Counted from the stretch's first letter, positions 1-12,196 are shown. The stretch: DNA of 64,000 bases from Proteromonas lacertae (GCA_002245135.1 NGBS01001170.1:62001-126000), one strand, 5' to 3'. Numbers and translations are program-made. Notes: generated from the sequence alone by a model not told the origin.

Positions 1-30
1 GTATTGCTGATATACATTTATACATTATAG

Positions 31-478
31 AGATTATGATCATACAGGTTATTTAGATTCTAAAGCTGTTGGATCTATTCTAAAATCAATAGGTGAAGTT
101 CCAACAGAAGAAGCAGTGAAAGATTTAATCAGTACCATAAGTCCACAGGGTGAAGGCAAACTGAATTTCTCAGAATTCATTTCACTTATTACTAAAGAGT
201 ATAATACCAATAACAGAGAAAATGAGATTAATTCAGTGTTTAAAGTATAGATTTTTATTGAATAATTATTGTAATAGATAATTGATAAAGACAATGACGG
301 AATGCTTTCAAGATCAGATATACACACAGTATTTATTATTTTTGTTGTAATTGATTAGACATCTAAAGAGAATAATATAGGTTTATCTTCTGAAGATGTA
401 GTTGATATAGTTGATACTCTTGGTGAGAATGAATTGATATCTCCCGCTCAATTCAAGGAAGCATTAATTTATCAATAA
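31..478 (+). CDS. EF-hand protein, calmodulin/centrin-like (3' part)
   Basis: C-terminal part of a calcium-binding EF-hand protein; the gene begins before the window. Bases 1-30 are an intron ending TAG. Exons 31-244, 278-328 and 359-478 join in frame through two introns of 33 and 30 nt. Visible loops are DYDHTGYLDSKAV, a weaker second one (PQGEGKLNFSEF) and DKDNDGMLSRSD, followed by a shorter helical tail ending ALIYQ. Spacing and the E/D-x-N-x-DG pattern match the calmodulin/centrin superfamily. The second loop lacks several acidic ligands and probably binds calcium poorly. Whether this is calmodulin, centrin or a troponin-like relative cannot be decided from the fragment. Confidence 0.8.
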
Positions 479-622
479 TAAACTAAACTTATTTATTTGC
501 ATATGTGTTGTTGAGTAAATCGAAATATTTCAAATCTATTTTGAATTGATTTTTTGAAATTCAATCGTTGAAAATTTAGAATTATTCTTTTCTTCTTCTA
601 TTTCACATATTGACCTTTAGAA

Positions 623-1847
623 ATGGAAAAATTGGTAAATTCATTACTAAATAAGCAGACAACAGCAATTATTCTTGGACCAAGTATTTTTAACGATGAA
701 TCAACACAGGCAAACATTGTATCATTTATATATCACTTTTATAATAGATGCAGGATCTATCTGAGACTTTATATCTTGGTAATCCAACTCAATGGTGGAC
801 TAACTGGAAATTGGTTGAAGAATTTCGGTATTATTATTCACATTTTATTATTAGAATATCAACTATGCCAGATTTTTTTTCAAACACTCTTTGCATGTTG
901 AAAGGATTAAATCCAAATTTTATAGTCTTATCACAAAGTCATTACACCAATACACCATCTGTAGAATACAAGGAAGTATAATATAACACCTCATAATATA
1001 CTGAATAATAGTTTGTTATATCACCAAAAGTGTTTTGTAAACATTGTAATATAGAATTGAAATATGATATGATATCTGGTGATCAAATCTGTAACAAATG
1101 TTCAAATAAAGTTGAACCAGACTTTAACACAGTTTATAACCCAAATAATGACCAAATTGACCTTAGTAATGTAAAGAATATACTATTATTTGAACCAGAT
1201 TACCATCAACACATGTTAAATGTATTTATATTTAATTATAAATATTTAGAACATAATATTATCTTCAGAATGTGATGTAACTATTTATATAATTGGCTGG
1301 AATGTAGATTTATCGTTAAAAACCTTACCAGTATAAATAATTTATTTTATTTTTTATTTTATTATATTATTAGAATTTATACAGAGTAAATCATGAATTA
1401 ATTGTTGGTAAACCAAGTCATATATTACCACTAATAGTTGAAACATTACATGGAGTGAGTTATTACTCTGGAAATAATAACAGTTATAAATTATATAATA
1501 TAATACCAACCAATATAGAGAATAAGATTGACAATAGAATGGAAGAAGAAAAACAAATTGAAAATGAAGCTCCTGACTTGTTATTATCATTACAAAGTGC
1601 TAAAAGACCAAAGAAGAGAATATTTTCTAAATGTATATATATATATATATATACATATTTACACAATCATGATAATTTATTAATAGATCCTGAGTTTATA
1701 GTTAAATTACCTTATAAATGTTTATCAGATGATTCACTTATAGAGATTAATAGATTATTTGATAAATATGAAAAAGGTGATATGGATATTAGCAATGATA
1801 GTGAAGCATCTTTACTATTACATTTATCTGTTGCAGCTGAACACTAA
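623..1847 (+). CDS. Divergent sirtuin-like (Sir2 fold) protein, probably inactive
   Basis: Six exons (623-718, 748-975, 1012-1221, 1250-1330, 1374-1632, 1687-1847) encode about 345 residues. The order of elements follows the sirtuin fold: a strand ending ILGPSIF where sirtuins have the GAGxS NAD loop, a helix plus FIVLSQSHYTNT where they have TQNIDxLH, a zinc ribbon CKHC...CNKC, and CDVTIYIIGWNVDL where they have the GTSLxV strand. The NAD-binding GAG, the NID motif and the catalytic His are not conserved, so deacylase activity is unlikely. The last third is a charged, low-complexity tail. The family call is an inference from motif order. An unrelated zinc-ribbon protein is the alternative. 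Confidence 0.5.
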
Positions 1848-1969
1848 ATATATGTTATTCTGTTATATTTTTTATTTAAAATATTGTTTGTTTACTTCAA
1901 AATAAGATAATACTAATAATACAAGTATTGAGTGTATTAACTCCGTTTGTTTTCTTTTTCTTTTTTTAG

Positions 1970-3167
1970 ATGAAAAGGAAGACTTTATCGTCTTGTGGGT
2001 TTTGGGCTTGTGGATTATGGTTCATATTTGGTGTTATACCAGCATTTATAGGAATTATATTCTTCAGTCAATCGAAAAGACTAAATAGAAAGGATAACAT
2101 AGAATTGTATAATTCATTCAGTTATCTATCTAAATAGATATAATGATGCAGTAAAAAAGTTTGAAAAGACTAAGATTACATTTAAAGGTCGATCATTTAC
2201 AGCTCAGCTTGTACCAGAAGGTGAATATAGACCAGAAACACATTATCTACTAGAAACTAGCAAAATGGATGGTATAAATTACCCACAAAGAGATAAAAAA
2301 GAAGAAAATGATCCAGATATTCTTACTTATAGACCAATTTATTATAGTAACATCACAACTCCACCAATAGGTAATTTAACAATAAAATTTGATGGTGACA
2401 TAAAGATATCAGATTTTAAAATGAAAGGAAATCCAATAGTAGAACATTGGTCAACTAAAGAAGTAGGATGTGATAAAAAACTTCAAGAATGTTATTTAAA
2501 ATGTAAAGCATTACCAGGAATATGGGAAAGCCCAACTAGAACATGTTTAATCAAACACTATATCACTAAAATATGTTTGAGAGTCAAACCTGATAATAGA
2601 ACAACAGATGGTTATATATTAGATGAAAATTCTCCTATGTATAAATCCCCCAACCAAAACAGCATTCTCGAACAAAGTGGTAGTTGTAATTATGGTACAG
2701 ATGAAAAGATACAATATAAAATACTATTAAAACCACCAGCAATAGTTCCAATGGAAATACATTTATATTCTGATCCATATATTTATGTTGATGATTTAAC
2801 TGAAGGTTGTTCAAGTAGTTATTATGAATATAATAATTGTTTTGGTGATAATTCATATAAGAATTGGAATGCTGGATTGGTGTTGTTTATTATTGGTAAT
2901 GTGTTGATGTATGTATTTCCATTTATTTTATACGTTGGTACAACTTATCAACCAAAACCAAGAACAAAAAGAGTTAAGAAAACTTACAAACGTGTTCCTA
3001 CTAAGCCTTCGATAACTTCTGCATTCGAAGAAGATCCTAAAGCACAACCTGTTGGGTTGGTTTATAATATTGATCCTGATGCTCTTAATACAATGGGAGT
3101 TCAAATGAATCAAAGTTCGATTATGGGTAGATCAATCAATTTATCTTCAGGATCTTTTCATATATAA
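1970..3167 (+). CDS. Two-TM membrane protein with Cys-rich ectodomain, unknown
   Basis: Two exons (1970-2106 and 2138-3167, phase 2 intron of 31 nt) encode 388 residues. There is a hydrophobic segment near residues 10-30 (FIFGVIPAFIGIIFF) and a second near residue 295 (LVLFIIGNVLMYVFPFILY). Between them lies a roughly 260-residue region with paired cysteines and N-glycosylation-type sites. The C-terminal 80 residues are basic and probably cytosolic. This layout resembles CDC50-type flippase subunits, but I see none of their conserved motifs, so I do not assign that family. The gene starts at the first ATG after a pyrimidine-rich stretch. Confidence 0.75.
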
Positions 3168-3319
3168 ATAATTCAATATTGTAGTGGTTGTATTAAAATA
3201 AACTCATATAATTTATTAATTTTATGTATTATACTTCTTTTTCTGGGATTTTGTACTTCTATAAAAATAAACAACTCATTTCATAAATAAATAAACTAAT
3301 TATTACACTTTAACTAATA

Positions 3320-3549
3320 CTATATCTCATCTGGGGTATTTTCTTGTAACTGAATTGGTTCTTCCATTGGAGGTTTTAAATTCTTATATCTATATTTACA
3401 TTATACAATATATACAATGTTTCAAAAATAATAGCTAGATCAAGACATTTTTCATGAATTTCTATTGTTCTATCCATAGAAGTTGCTAATTTCTCTGTAG
3501 CTGTTTGTAGCATTAGTAATTTCTGGTTCAACTGATTATATTCTGACAT
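3320..3549 (-). CDS. Small helical protein, 67 residues, unknown
   Basis: Two short exons on the minus strand (3549-3416, then 3389-3320) are joined by a 26-nt intron with the usual GTATAT start and ATAG end; the frame is kept exactly. The product begins MSEYNQLNQKLLMLQTATEK and ends PDEI. It is mostly one amphipathic helix with a Leu/Ile heptad pattern followed by a Pro-rich tail. Size and shape recall small subunits of coiled-coil complexes (DASH- or BLOC-type), but there is no diagnostic motif. The intron consensus and codon pattern make this a believable gene rather than chance. Confidence 0.55.
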
Positions 3550-4851
3550 TATGATGAGATAATTTAAATAATTTCAAAATAGATTTGAATTTTGTTTTAT
3601 AATTTCTTATCTATTAGTCAATTTTCTTCAAAATGTTGTTAAATTATTTTGTATTATGCTGCTTGATAGAATGAATAAACAAATTAATAGAATATAATCA
3701 TAAATTATTGATTTAATGTTGAAGTATATATAAAAAGAGCCACTAGAAAAGCTATTGATGATAATAGAATGATATACAAAAGTATAAACACATTGAAAAC
3801 ATTCTTTTTAAGCAAGACATTAAAATCAAGCTGGAAAGCATTGAAAGAACAACTGTCATGAAGAACTGGAAGGGTCCTCTATTATTTAATAAATAAAATT
3901 TCTATTACTCAATATTGATATAGAATGGTACAATGTAATAAATCGGTATGAAAGAAATCATTGTACCTATTACAAACACAACCCAATATGCTGATTGCTA
4001 TAAAAACAATGTAATGGCAATAAATACACGAAGACATTTCCAAGAACAAGTTCTATAAATGAGAATTGTAAAGACAAAGCAGAGAATGTAGAAGTCTTCC
4101 CATGTTACTGGATCTATTGAACATATATCTACAAATGCATACACTTTTCAAGGATTGTACTGCAGTAATTCGAAATGTTAGGAAATGCTGCTGAAAAAAA
4201 GTATTGTAAATAGGAGAAGAACTCTTCAATTTGCTAGAACAATATATAATGAATGTAAGCAATACAATCATGTTGATAATATTTGAGATATTAAGGAAAT
4301 GAATGGTTAAAACAAAAGTTTTTCTTATTTTTCTTCTGCTAATCTTTCATTGCATTTTATTTGTTTGTATATTATATGCAGTTAATATGAATGATGAAAT
4401 AAAGAGATACATATAGTTGCGCATAAATGTATATGAAGATTAAAAAATGAAATCATAATTAGTATAATCTACCACATTATAATCGTCTATACAATTTATT
4501 AGCATTATTCACACGAATGCAACGACTTTCCATGTAATATACTAAGAAGAGTAGACTTTATTTAATGAAATGCATTTCATAAGCTTAAAGTTATAGATAT
4601 TGTTATATGTGCTATATTAAGTATTTTCATTCAATTTACACATAAAATATAGAAAATCTCTTAGAAATAACATATAGGATATTGCAATTATTCTTATCAT
4701 ACAAGACACATTGTCATTGAATATGTTTAAGGGATTTAAGATACAGATATATAAATACATGCTGAGAAAAAAGTGATTGAAATCAAACGACTCTATTTTT
4801 TGAAACATTTTTTCGTTTTTTCTTTTCTTTTTGAATAGGAAGTGATATAGT
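3550..4851. other. Gene-poor stretch with possible decayed coding remnants
   Basis: No complete gene is visible. Between about 3720 and 4290 short open stretches on the plus strand, interrupted by stops, look more protein-like than the surrounding AT-rich DNA (for example around 3722-3859 and 3960-4080). They may be a dead gene or transposon piece, but I recognise no domain. The last 500 bases before the Hsp110-like gene hold only AT-rich DNA and a T-rich tract (about 4795-4830) just upstream of that gene's start. Confidence 0.3.
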
Positions 4852-7347
4852 ATGAATTCTATCAAACCTATAAAGAAGGAGAAAGAATTCAAAATTAATG
4901 AACTAAAATTACCCTTCAAAAGAAAAGATACTCTCAAAGGTAGTAATTTAAATTCAGCAGAATTATCAGAACAAGGAGATGATGATGGAAATTCTGATTC
5001 GGATACAAATAGATCAGATGTTTCAAAAGTTAATTCTAATCGTGATACTATTATTGTTCCTCAATTCAAATATGTTGCTACAGATGCAAACGATGTAATA
5101 GAACAAAATCTACCTTTTCTATGTTTCAATGAAATAGATAATGAGAATATAAATATTTATGGAATAGATTTAGGTGGTTATTCTATTGCAATAAGTCATT
5201 ACTGTTCTAAAAACAAAAATATAATCAATTTCAATAATTCAGGAAGAAATTCTTTGTATATAGAAAAGTATGGTTTAAAAACAGAAATATTTTTACCTCA
5301 ATTAGTATTAACTGATATATTAGGAATGAGTGTAACTGAAGTGAAAGATATAATAAAATCATTTTATACATTCCCAGGATGTGAAGTAGATGCAATGGAA
5401 AGTGATGTATATAGATTACAATTATTTGTATTTTAATTTTTGTTTATTTATGTTTTATAGATGCAAAAGTCTGATCCCAGTTATTGTTTATTCCATTGAG
5501 CAACTATATTTTTTACTGTTATATAAAATTAAAGAAATGATAATAAGTAATAGTTTGAATTATACTGAACCAGTGAATGTCTTATTTTCTGTATATTTAA
5601 TATATTAATATTTTTATAATTGTGTTTATAGATTCCATCTTATTACAGTGTTAATCAGAAAACTATCATTACTCAGTTATGTCATTCTCTTCGTATTAAT
5701 ATAAAATCATTTGTACAGAATCATATTTGTTGTGCATTATACTATGGAATGAGATACAATTCAGAGTTTATTAGACTTGAAAAACAGAAGGAGGAAGAAG
5801 AAAGAGAAAAAGAAGCAAAAGAAGAAAGAGAAGAAAAGAAAAGAAGAGAAGAGAAAAAAGAAAAAGAAGAAAAGAGTGAAGAAAAAGAAGAAGAGTATAA
5901 AAAAATGGAAGAGAAAAAGAAAGAAGATAAAAAGAAAATAGACTTTAAAAAGTATATGGTAATATCAGACAAAAAGAGTGAAAATAAAACAGAAGAAATC
6001 AATAGTAAAGAAAACTCTGATATTCGTTGTGTAATAATGATGGATGGTGGATATACATCTACAAGTGTAACAGTAATAAGATATAAGAAGAATCAATGTG
6101 AAATATTATATCATAATATAGATACTACTTTAGGAACAAGAATAATTGATGTTATATTAATTGATTATTTGAGTTTAATTATAAAACAGAGATTTAATAG
6201 AGATCCAAGACAATATGAAAGTGTTTATATGAAAATGTTGTGTATGGTACAAAAACAAAAGACATTTTTACAGAAAAATGAACCAAAAGTTCCATTTTCA
6301 ATACCAAATATATTTCAAAGTGATACAATGTTTTCTAAGACTATATCTTATAAAGAATATATTGATTTATTAATAAGACATAAAATCAACTATAGATTAA
6401 CAAAATTATTCGGTGAAGCAATAATTGATTCAAATATTGATGTGAAAGATATGGGATATGTGAATGTAATGTATACAGGAGGATTATTTAAATGTGAAAT
6501 ATATAAAGAATTTATTAAATTATATATAAAAGAAATGTTGCAAATAACTAGAATAATTGAAGTAAATATTGATGAAAGTGAATATGATAATGTGATAAGT
6601 GAAGGATTATGTTACTATAATAACATAAGTAGAAAAATAGTTGATTATGAAATTATAGATCATAATTGTTGTAGTACTCTTGCTGATAAGAATAAATTTA
6701 CTATAAGAAGGGATGAAAACGATAAACTAATTATACCACAGTATGAAATAGAAAAAGTAAAAACAGGAATGAAAGAAATATATGATAAAATATTATCAAA
6801 ACATAAGGATGTGAAACAATTGTTGTTAGAATATCAAACCATATTGAATAAACCTCCATATGTTGATAATTATGAAGAATTATTACAAACACTATTCAAT
6901 ATAAACTATTCAATCAGAAAGAGTGAAATTTATAATAGAAATTCAAGAGAATATGATGTATTGATTGAAAGAATAAACAAAATGAAAAGTGATTTGGAAG
7001 AAATGAAAAGTCAAATGGTTATGCCTCCTCCTCCTTTAAATCCTACTACAATTCAACCAAATGCTACATTAAAACAATCTACATTTGAATTGCCGAAACC
7101 TAAAAGAGAAATTCAACATATCCCAGTTGTTTTTCCTGTTCCATTGTTTCAAAACCCTCCAAAAGGAAATAAAAAAGATACATTTAAAATTGGAGATACA
7201 ATCTTCATTTATGTAGGTGAAGTATGGAAGAAAGGGAAAATTATTGGTAAAAACATCAATAATACATTTGATGTGACTTATTTTGATGATATTCTAAAAA
7301 CAGTTAGGAAAATTAATGTAGATTATTTGAAACATAGAGATAAATAA
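4852..7347 (+). CDS. Divergent Hsp110-like protein with chromo/Tudor-like C-terminus
   Basis: The ATPase part follows Hsp70/Hsp110. It has an N-terminal YGIDLGGYSIAI in place of GIDLGxxxS, VNVLFSIPSYYSVNQ, the second phosphate loop MMDGGYTSTSVTV, and the Hsp110-type DTTLGTRIIDVILIDYL, then a degenerate TGGLFKCEIYKEF region. Nucleotide-contact residues are poorly kept, so ATPase activity is doubtful. An insert of about 85 Glu/Lys-rich residues interrupts the domain near genomic 5770-6010. Instead of a peptide-binding domain there is a coiled coil and a small barrel-like end (genomic 7180-7340) with the chromo/Tudor pattern GDTIFIYVGEVWKKGKI. There is no signal peptide. Exon 1 ends near 5400-5427, exon 2 ends at 5590 and exon 3 is 5632-7347. 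The first acceptor is uncertain because the neighbouring TAG puts exon 2 out of frame. Confidence 0.6.
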
Positions 7348-7412
7348 ATAAAAACTATCATTTATTTAATTAATAAAGTACATACAAATTATTTAATAAT
7401 GTAATTGATTTT

Positions 7413-8484
7413 TTATAAATCTAATTGGTTTTCTTGATCTGACCAAGATCTGATGTTATCCAGTGCTTTTGTCACTAATCTCATGTTATATGATATATCG
7501 TTCTTTTCTAAATACTTCGCAATTGTATTAATTCCACTAATCAATTCAATTTTCAACTGATACATAAAATCTCTATCAGGTTCAAACCTTGGACTCTCTA
7601 TTTCTATGTGATTAAGCATTTTATATTCATAATTTAAATAGAAACTGTTAAATGGTTCATAAATGTAACAAATCCAATTATCTATTCCCCAATTCACTAA
7701 ACCAGTGGTGTATAAAAATGAATTGAATATTTCCATATGTATTTTTGATACAAAATTAAACTGAGCATAAGGACTTCCCATAAATTCAGAAGGATTAACA
7801 AAACCAGTAATTCCAAAGTTTTTATGAATTTTATTATTATATAATCTTTCGACCATTTTGCTAGTCCAATTTTCTGTTTCAATTATTACATCATCATCTA
7901 ATGTGATATAATAATCTGCATTATCTTCATAACTATGATATATTAAATGAATATAAGGTAAATAACTATACGCTTCTTTTGCAATATAATTGTACATATC
8001 AACTAATTGAGTACAATTGTGTTGGATCCAAAACACTTCAAAACCAGGATGTCTCATCAACGCCCTTAATTCACCATAGAATTGCTCTCTTTTCAAATAA
8101 GAGTCATAAATAGAAAAACCAATGTATACTCGATATCTAGCAGAGAATAACTTGATTTTATAAATACTCATATTTTGATGGTTCTATCGTCCTTGTAAAT
8201 GAAGGAAAGAAATATTTCATCAGTAACAGCTGAGATGGATGAGGGTCACCCCACATTAACTTACTTCCTTTCGTAGTGAATGGAAGAATTATTGCAACCA
8301 CAGGACATTTTGAAAACATCGTTTTATTATATTCCAAACATACACTTCCATGAAATTGTTTAGGGATCAAATCATTAGCATCTATATTGGTAGCCACACT
8401 TGTTCTCATAAATAAAAGACCTATCCCAAGCAATACAACACTTTCCAAAATCATTAAGCATATACAACTATCAGCTCGCAACAT
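7413..8484 (-). CDS. Type II membrane glycosyltransferase-like protein, copy 1
   Basis: Two exons (8484-8168 and 8136-7413, 31-nt intron) give 346 residues: a short cytosolic tail, one TM anchor (ICLMILESVVLLGIGLLF), then a lumenal domain. Typical GT-A features are VVAIILPFTTKG near the start, the strand YRVYIGFSIYD, YITLDDDV (a DxD-type metal site), the acceptor-side FGITGFVNP and VNWGIDNWIC. This fits a Golgi glycosyltransferase; donor and acceptor are unknown. Two relatives lie downstream at 9810-10802 and 11173-12196. Compared with them this copy carries an extra 13 or so residues just before the DDD motif (near genomic 7935-7973) that look like a former intron now read as coding. Confidence 0.7.
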
Positions 8485-9809
8485 TTCGATTCAAACAAAA
8501 AGAATATATTATTAATCTATTTATCATCGCAGGAGAATATGATCTATTAATTGACATGTATTTTATATAGAAGTGAATGTAAAACCTTTCAGAAGGTTCA
8601 TTACACTAAAAATATGAAACAGTGATATAACATCTCAAAATACATACAATGAGTTAATACGAATGTAACTCATTGCATAGTCATTTCTTTTACTAACAGT
8701 AGGTGAATTGTGTCACAAAGCACAATTTAAGAAAACCATTAACTATACTAAACCACATATTGTCTTTTATTGTAAATTCTGGAATTAATTAATTTGGTTT
8801 TAAAGAAATATATATCTTTCCATATATTAATTTTTCAACTATAAAATACATTGAAGATATGGAAGGTGGTAAACAACATCTGAAAATAATAAAATGTATT
8901 TCAACCCATTCAATTACCATAACTAATATGGAGAATTTATTAAAAAGTTACTGTTATTTTTATATTCTTCATATTAGTTTATCATATAGAAAATGAATAA
9001 TATTAATGAATAACTTATATAAAACTATTATAAAAAACTAATATTCGTGATTATCATAATACATATTTACGAATATGTTAATGGTGTTCTTTTTTATGAA
9101 TAATGTTTCTTTATATATTTCTTTAAATTTGTATATTCTATCATTTATTTATTGAACTTTTTTATCTGTTTATTTCTATCACATCACTACTTATTGATGG
9201 ATTATTTAGACTGCGTATTTCTGTAAGAAAATCAAAGTTTAAATAATAATCAGTTACTTTGACTGTCGAGTTAAAATAGCTCTTGAAACACTCATTTGAT
9301 ATTAATTGTATTATTTCGCAATCAATTCCATATTTGGTAACAATATGCAATATATATGACATGGAATTCCTGTAAAATTTTGATAACAGCAACTTAAATA
9401 TATAATATTATTATCAATTGAAAATAGTCATATCCTACTACACTTCATTCTTGTTTATATTATATATATCTGAAATAGTTTTTATAGTATTAATATTTAT
9501 ATTTATATTGTATTGTTCTTTTTCAATAATTATTTATAATTACATTAAGCCTAATTAGCGACTTAAATATAAAAATAAAATCAACAAAGTTTGTCTCAAT
9601 TCAAGCTTTTAGATTTAATTTTAAATATGAGATTAATACGATTTAATTAGTATATTAGAAAGGTATAAACGTCTATCAACATATTATTAAATATGAAAAT
9701 GCTGTTAACATTCAAATATTAAATCATTAGACATTTAATTGTTGCTAAGTACAATTGTTCCTGTAACATATTTTTATGATATATATATGGTGCTACTTAA
9801 TAAAATCAA
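8485..9809. other. AT-rich intergenic region between glycosyltransferase copies
   Basis: No gene is recognised. A 76-codon open stretch on the minus strand (9392-9162) has no ATG start that I trust and no recognisable motif. A 13-base word at 9551-9563 recurs at 37973-37985 next to the transposon relic. The rest is simple AT-rich sequence. Confidence 0.4.
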
Positions 9810-10802
9810 TCAATTAAATAAATTCTTATATTTATTTACACTTTTCTTATCAAGATATATTTTTAATTTATGAATGGATCTTTTTGTTTCAACTCTTAAT
9901 TTCTTTTTGTAATTGAAATCTATTCTATACCTTTCTGGAAGATTACCAGCATGATTCTGCATTAGCACATTTCTATTAACAAAACAACAACTAAACGGCC
10001 TATAAATATCACAAACCCAACTGTCTATTCCCCAGTTTTTCATTGACTATAAAGAATATATACATAAAAATATATTATATTATACTGAGGATAAAAATTA
10101 AATCCAAATATTTCTAAATGAAGTCTTGATATAAAATTAAACTGTATAAAACCAGAATTGTATATATCAACAAATCCAGTACTACCGAATTCAGGTATGA
10201 TTGGATTATTATGAAGTGAATTTACCATTATTGAAGTCCAATTTGATGTTTTTAATATTGCATCATCATTTAGAGTAATAAAATAATCAGCACCATCTTC
10301 ATATGCTCTTTTAGCAATGATATTATACATATCAACCAATCTAGAAAGCATGAACAACTGGTAATTCAATATATTTAACTATTCATCAAATAATAAATCA
10401 TATATATCATACAGAAAATTGTATCGTTATACATTCTACTGTTTAGTATGGATAAAAATGTTGAATTAGATAAATACATATCATCATATGCATATCCAAG
10501 ATAGATTCGATATTCATACATCATAGGTTCGATTGTGGATAAGAAAGAAGGATAGAAATAATTCATTAATCAGTAATTGAGATGGATTTGGATTATTTTC
10601 ATCGATTTTATTTCCTTTTGAAGTAACAGGTAATATGATAGCAACAATTGGACATGATGAGAATGCAGTTCTATTATAATTCACACAAACCTTCATTTTA
10701 GGTTTATTCCTACTTAAATTTACTTTGCCTTACTATAAGACATAACATATATCCAATAGCCAGTATTAAAACATTTTTTCCTGTTTTAACAATAACCTCC
10801 AT
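9810..10802 (-). pseudogene. Broken glycosyltransferase-like copy 2
   Basis: This is a second copy of the same type II membrane protein. It is close to copy 3 at the DNA level, especially over 10190-10690 against 11560-12055. The anchor (KNVLILAIGYMLCLIV), the IILPVTSKGNK strand, the YFITLNDDA metal site and the C-terminal WGIDSWVC block are present, and its last intron (about 10041-10080) still splices in phase. The reading frame is interrupted about three times: after the anchor, at an extra C near 10571 compared with copy 3, and at an extra T near the second intron. It is best read as a recently dead duplicate, unless the indels are assembly errors. Confidence 0.7.
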
Positions 10803-11172
10803 ATATAACATTTATTTGATATTTTACTATTTAATAATCTATTAAAATCTATTTTGCAAATAGCAATTCTATACTTAACTAAGATCGAGGATTATTCTAA
10901 ATTTTATTCTGTATATACTATATTGGCATTTGTTGGCATTACCTATAAAAAAGAACTATTAATTATTTTTCATATGCAATAAGGTAGATAATTTCAGAAA
11001 TATACAAAGAACTTATTCGCTTAGTACAAGTGTTATTCAACGAATATCTTTATTGTTACGCTAATATATTTATCATTGTATATAACAGTTTTAATATTTC
11101 ATAAGAATAAATGAAATGAAATCTTTTACATCCATTATTAACAAAAATCAAAAATTAATTATTAAAATTAAA
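10803..11172. other. Intergenic stretch, nothing recognised
   Basis: About 370 bases of AT-rich DNA lie between two tandem glycosyltransferase-like copies. It contains the promoter side of copy 2 and the 3' end region of copy 3. I see no gene or repeat other than simple AT tracts. Confidence 0.5.
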
Positions 11173-12196
11173 TTATTGTTTGTTTAACATTTCATCCACA
11201 GCATGGTAATTATATTCAATTTCATTGTTATCCAAATATTTCTTCAATAATCTAACTGAATGTTTTAATTCTGGCTTTAACTTATCATTAAATTTCTTAT
11301 CTGTTTCATATCTTGCTTTTCCATCTTCAACATGATTCTCCATTAATAGATCACGATTATAATAAAAACTATCATATGGTTTATATATATAACAAATCCA
11401 ATTATCTATTCCCCAATTTGGAATTGCCTATAAAATAATAAAAATAATAAATACTGGTGTATAAATAGTTTCATTAAATATATCTAAATGAATTCTTGAA
11501 ACGAAATTAAACTGTGCAAATGGATCTCCTATACCTTCTTTTCCACTCATAAATCCAGTTGTTCCGAATTCAGGTAAGATTGGATTATTATGAAGTGAAT
11601 TTACCATTATTGAAGTCCAATTTGATGTTTTTAATATTGCATCATCATTTAGAGTAATAAAATAATCAGCACCATCTTCATATGCTCTTTTAGCAATGAT
11701 ATTATACATATCAACCAATCTAGAAAAGCCATGAACAACGAAATTCAACTATATAGAAATAAAAACAAAAAAATAAATATATGAAATATACAGAAATTGT
11801 ATCGTTATACATTTCACTGTATAACTTTGATAAAAATGTTGAATTAGATAAATACATATCATCATATGCATATCCAAGATAGATTCGATATTCATACATC
11901 ATAGGTTCGATTGTGGATAAGAAAGAAGGATAGAAATAATTCATTAATAGTAATTGAGATGGATTTGGATTATTTTCATCGATTTTATTTCCTTTTGAAG
12001 TAACAGGTAATATGATAGCAACAATTGGACATGATGAGAATGCAGTTCTGTTGTAATAAAGACAGACCATGCTTGATTTAGGTGTGATCACTGATCTTAA
12101 TGTTTTTGAATTTACTCCAGAATCATACATGGCATACATCAGAAACATAAATGAGCATGATACTAATACCAACAGAGTATATGCGTTTCCTCTCAT
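11173..12196 (-). CDS. Type II membrane glycosyltransferase-like protein, copy 3
   Basis: Three exons (12196-11792, 11748-11455, 11427-11173; introns of 43 and 27 nt, both in phase 0) give an unbroken 317-residue protein. It starts MRGNAYTLLVLVSCSFMFLM (short tail and TM anchor). Then come AIILPVTSKGN, YRIYLGYAYDD, LVDMYNIIAKRAYEDGADYF, the metal site ITLNDDA, FGTTGFMSG and PNWGIDNWICYIY. This is the intact reference for the three-gene cluster and was used to judge the other two. A longer in-frame stretch exists upstream but has no ATG, so the start at 12196 is preferred. It is probably a Golgi glycosyltransferase; the sugar is unknown. Confidence 0.72.

Noticed and set aside
1970-3167. CDC50/LEM3 flippase subunit
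   Set aside because: Only topology and paired cysteines agree; none of the conserved CDC50 motifs is visible.
3720-4290. Transposase or integrase remnant
   Set aside because: Short open pieces exist, but no recognisable motif supports any element family.
5742-6002. Long Ser/Phe-rich open frame on the minus strand
   Set aside because: It is the reverse complement of the EK-rich insert of the Hsp110-like gene and has no independent support.
9162-9392. 76-codon open stretch on the minus strand
   Set aside because: No convincing start, no motif and no intron signals; a stretch of this length is expected by chance in places.
11896-11914. GGTTCGATT word resembling a tRNA T-arm
   Set aside because: It lies inside a coding exon of glycosyltransferase copy 3, and no acceptor or anticodon stem surrounds it. 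No tRNA was found anywhere in the window.
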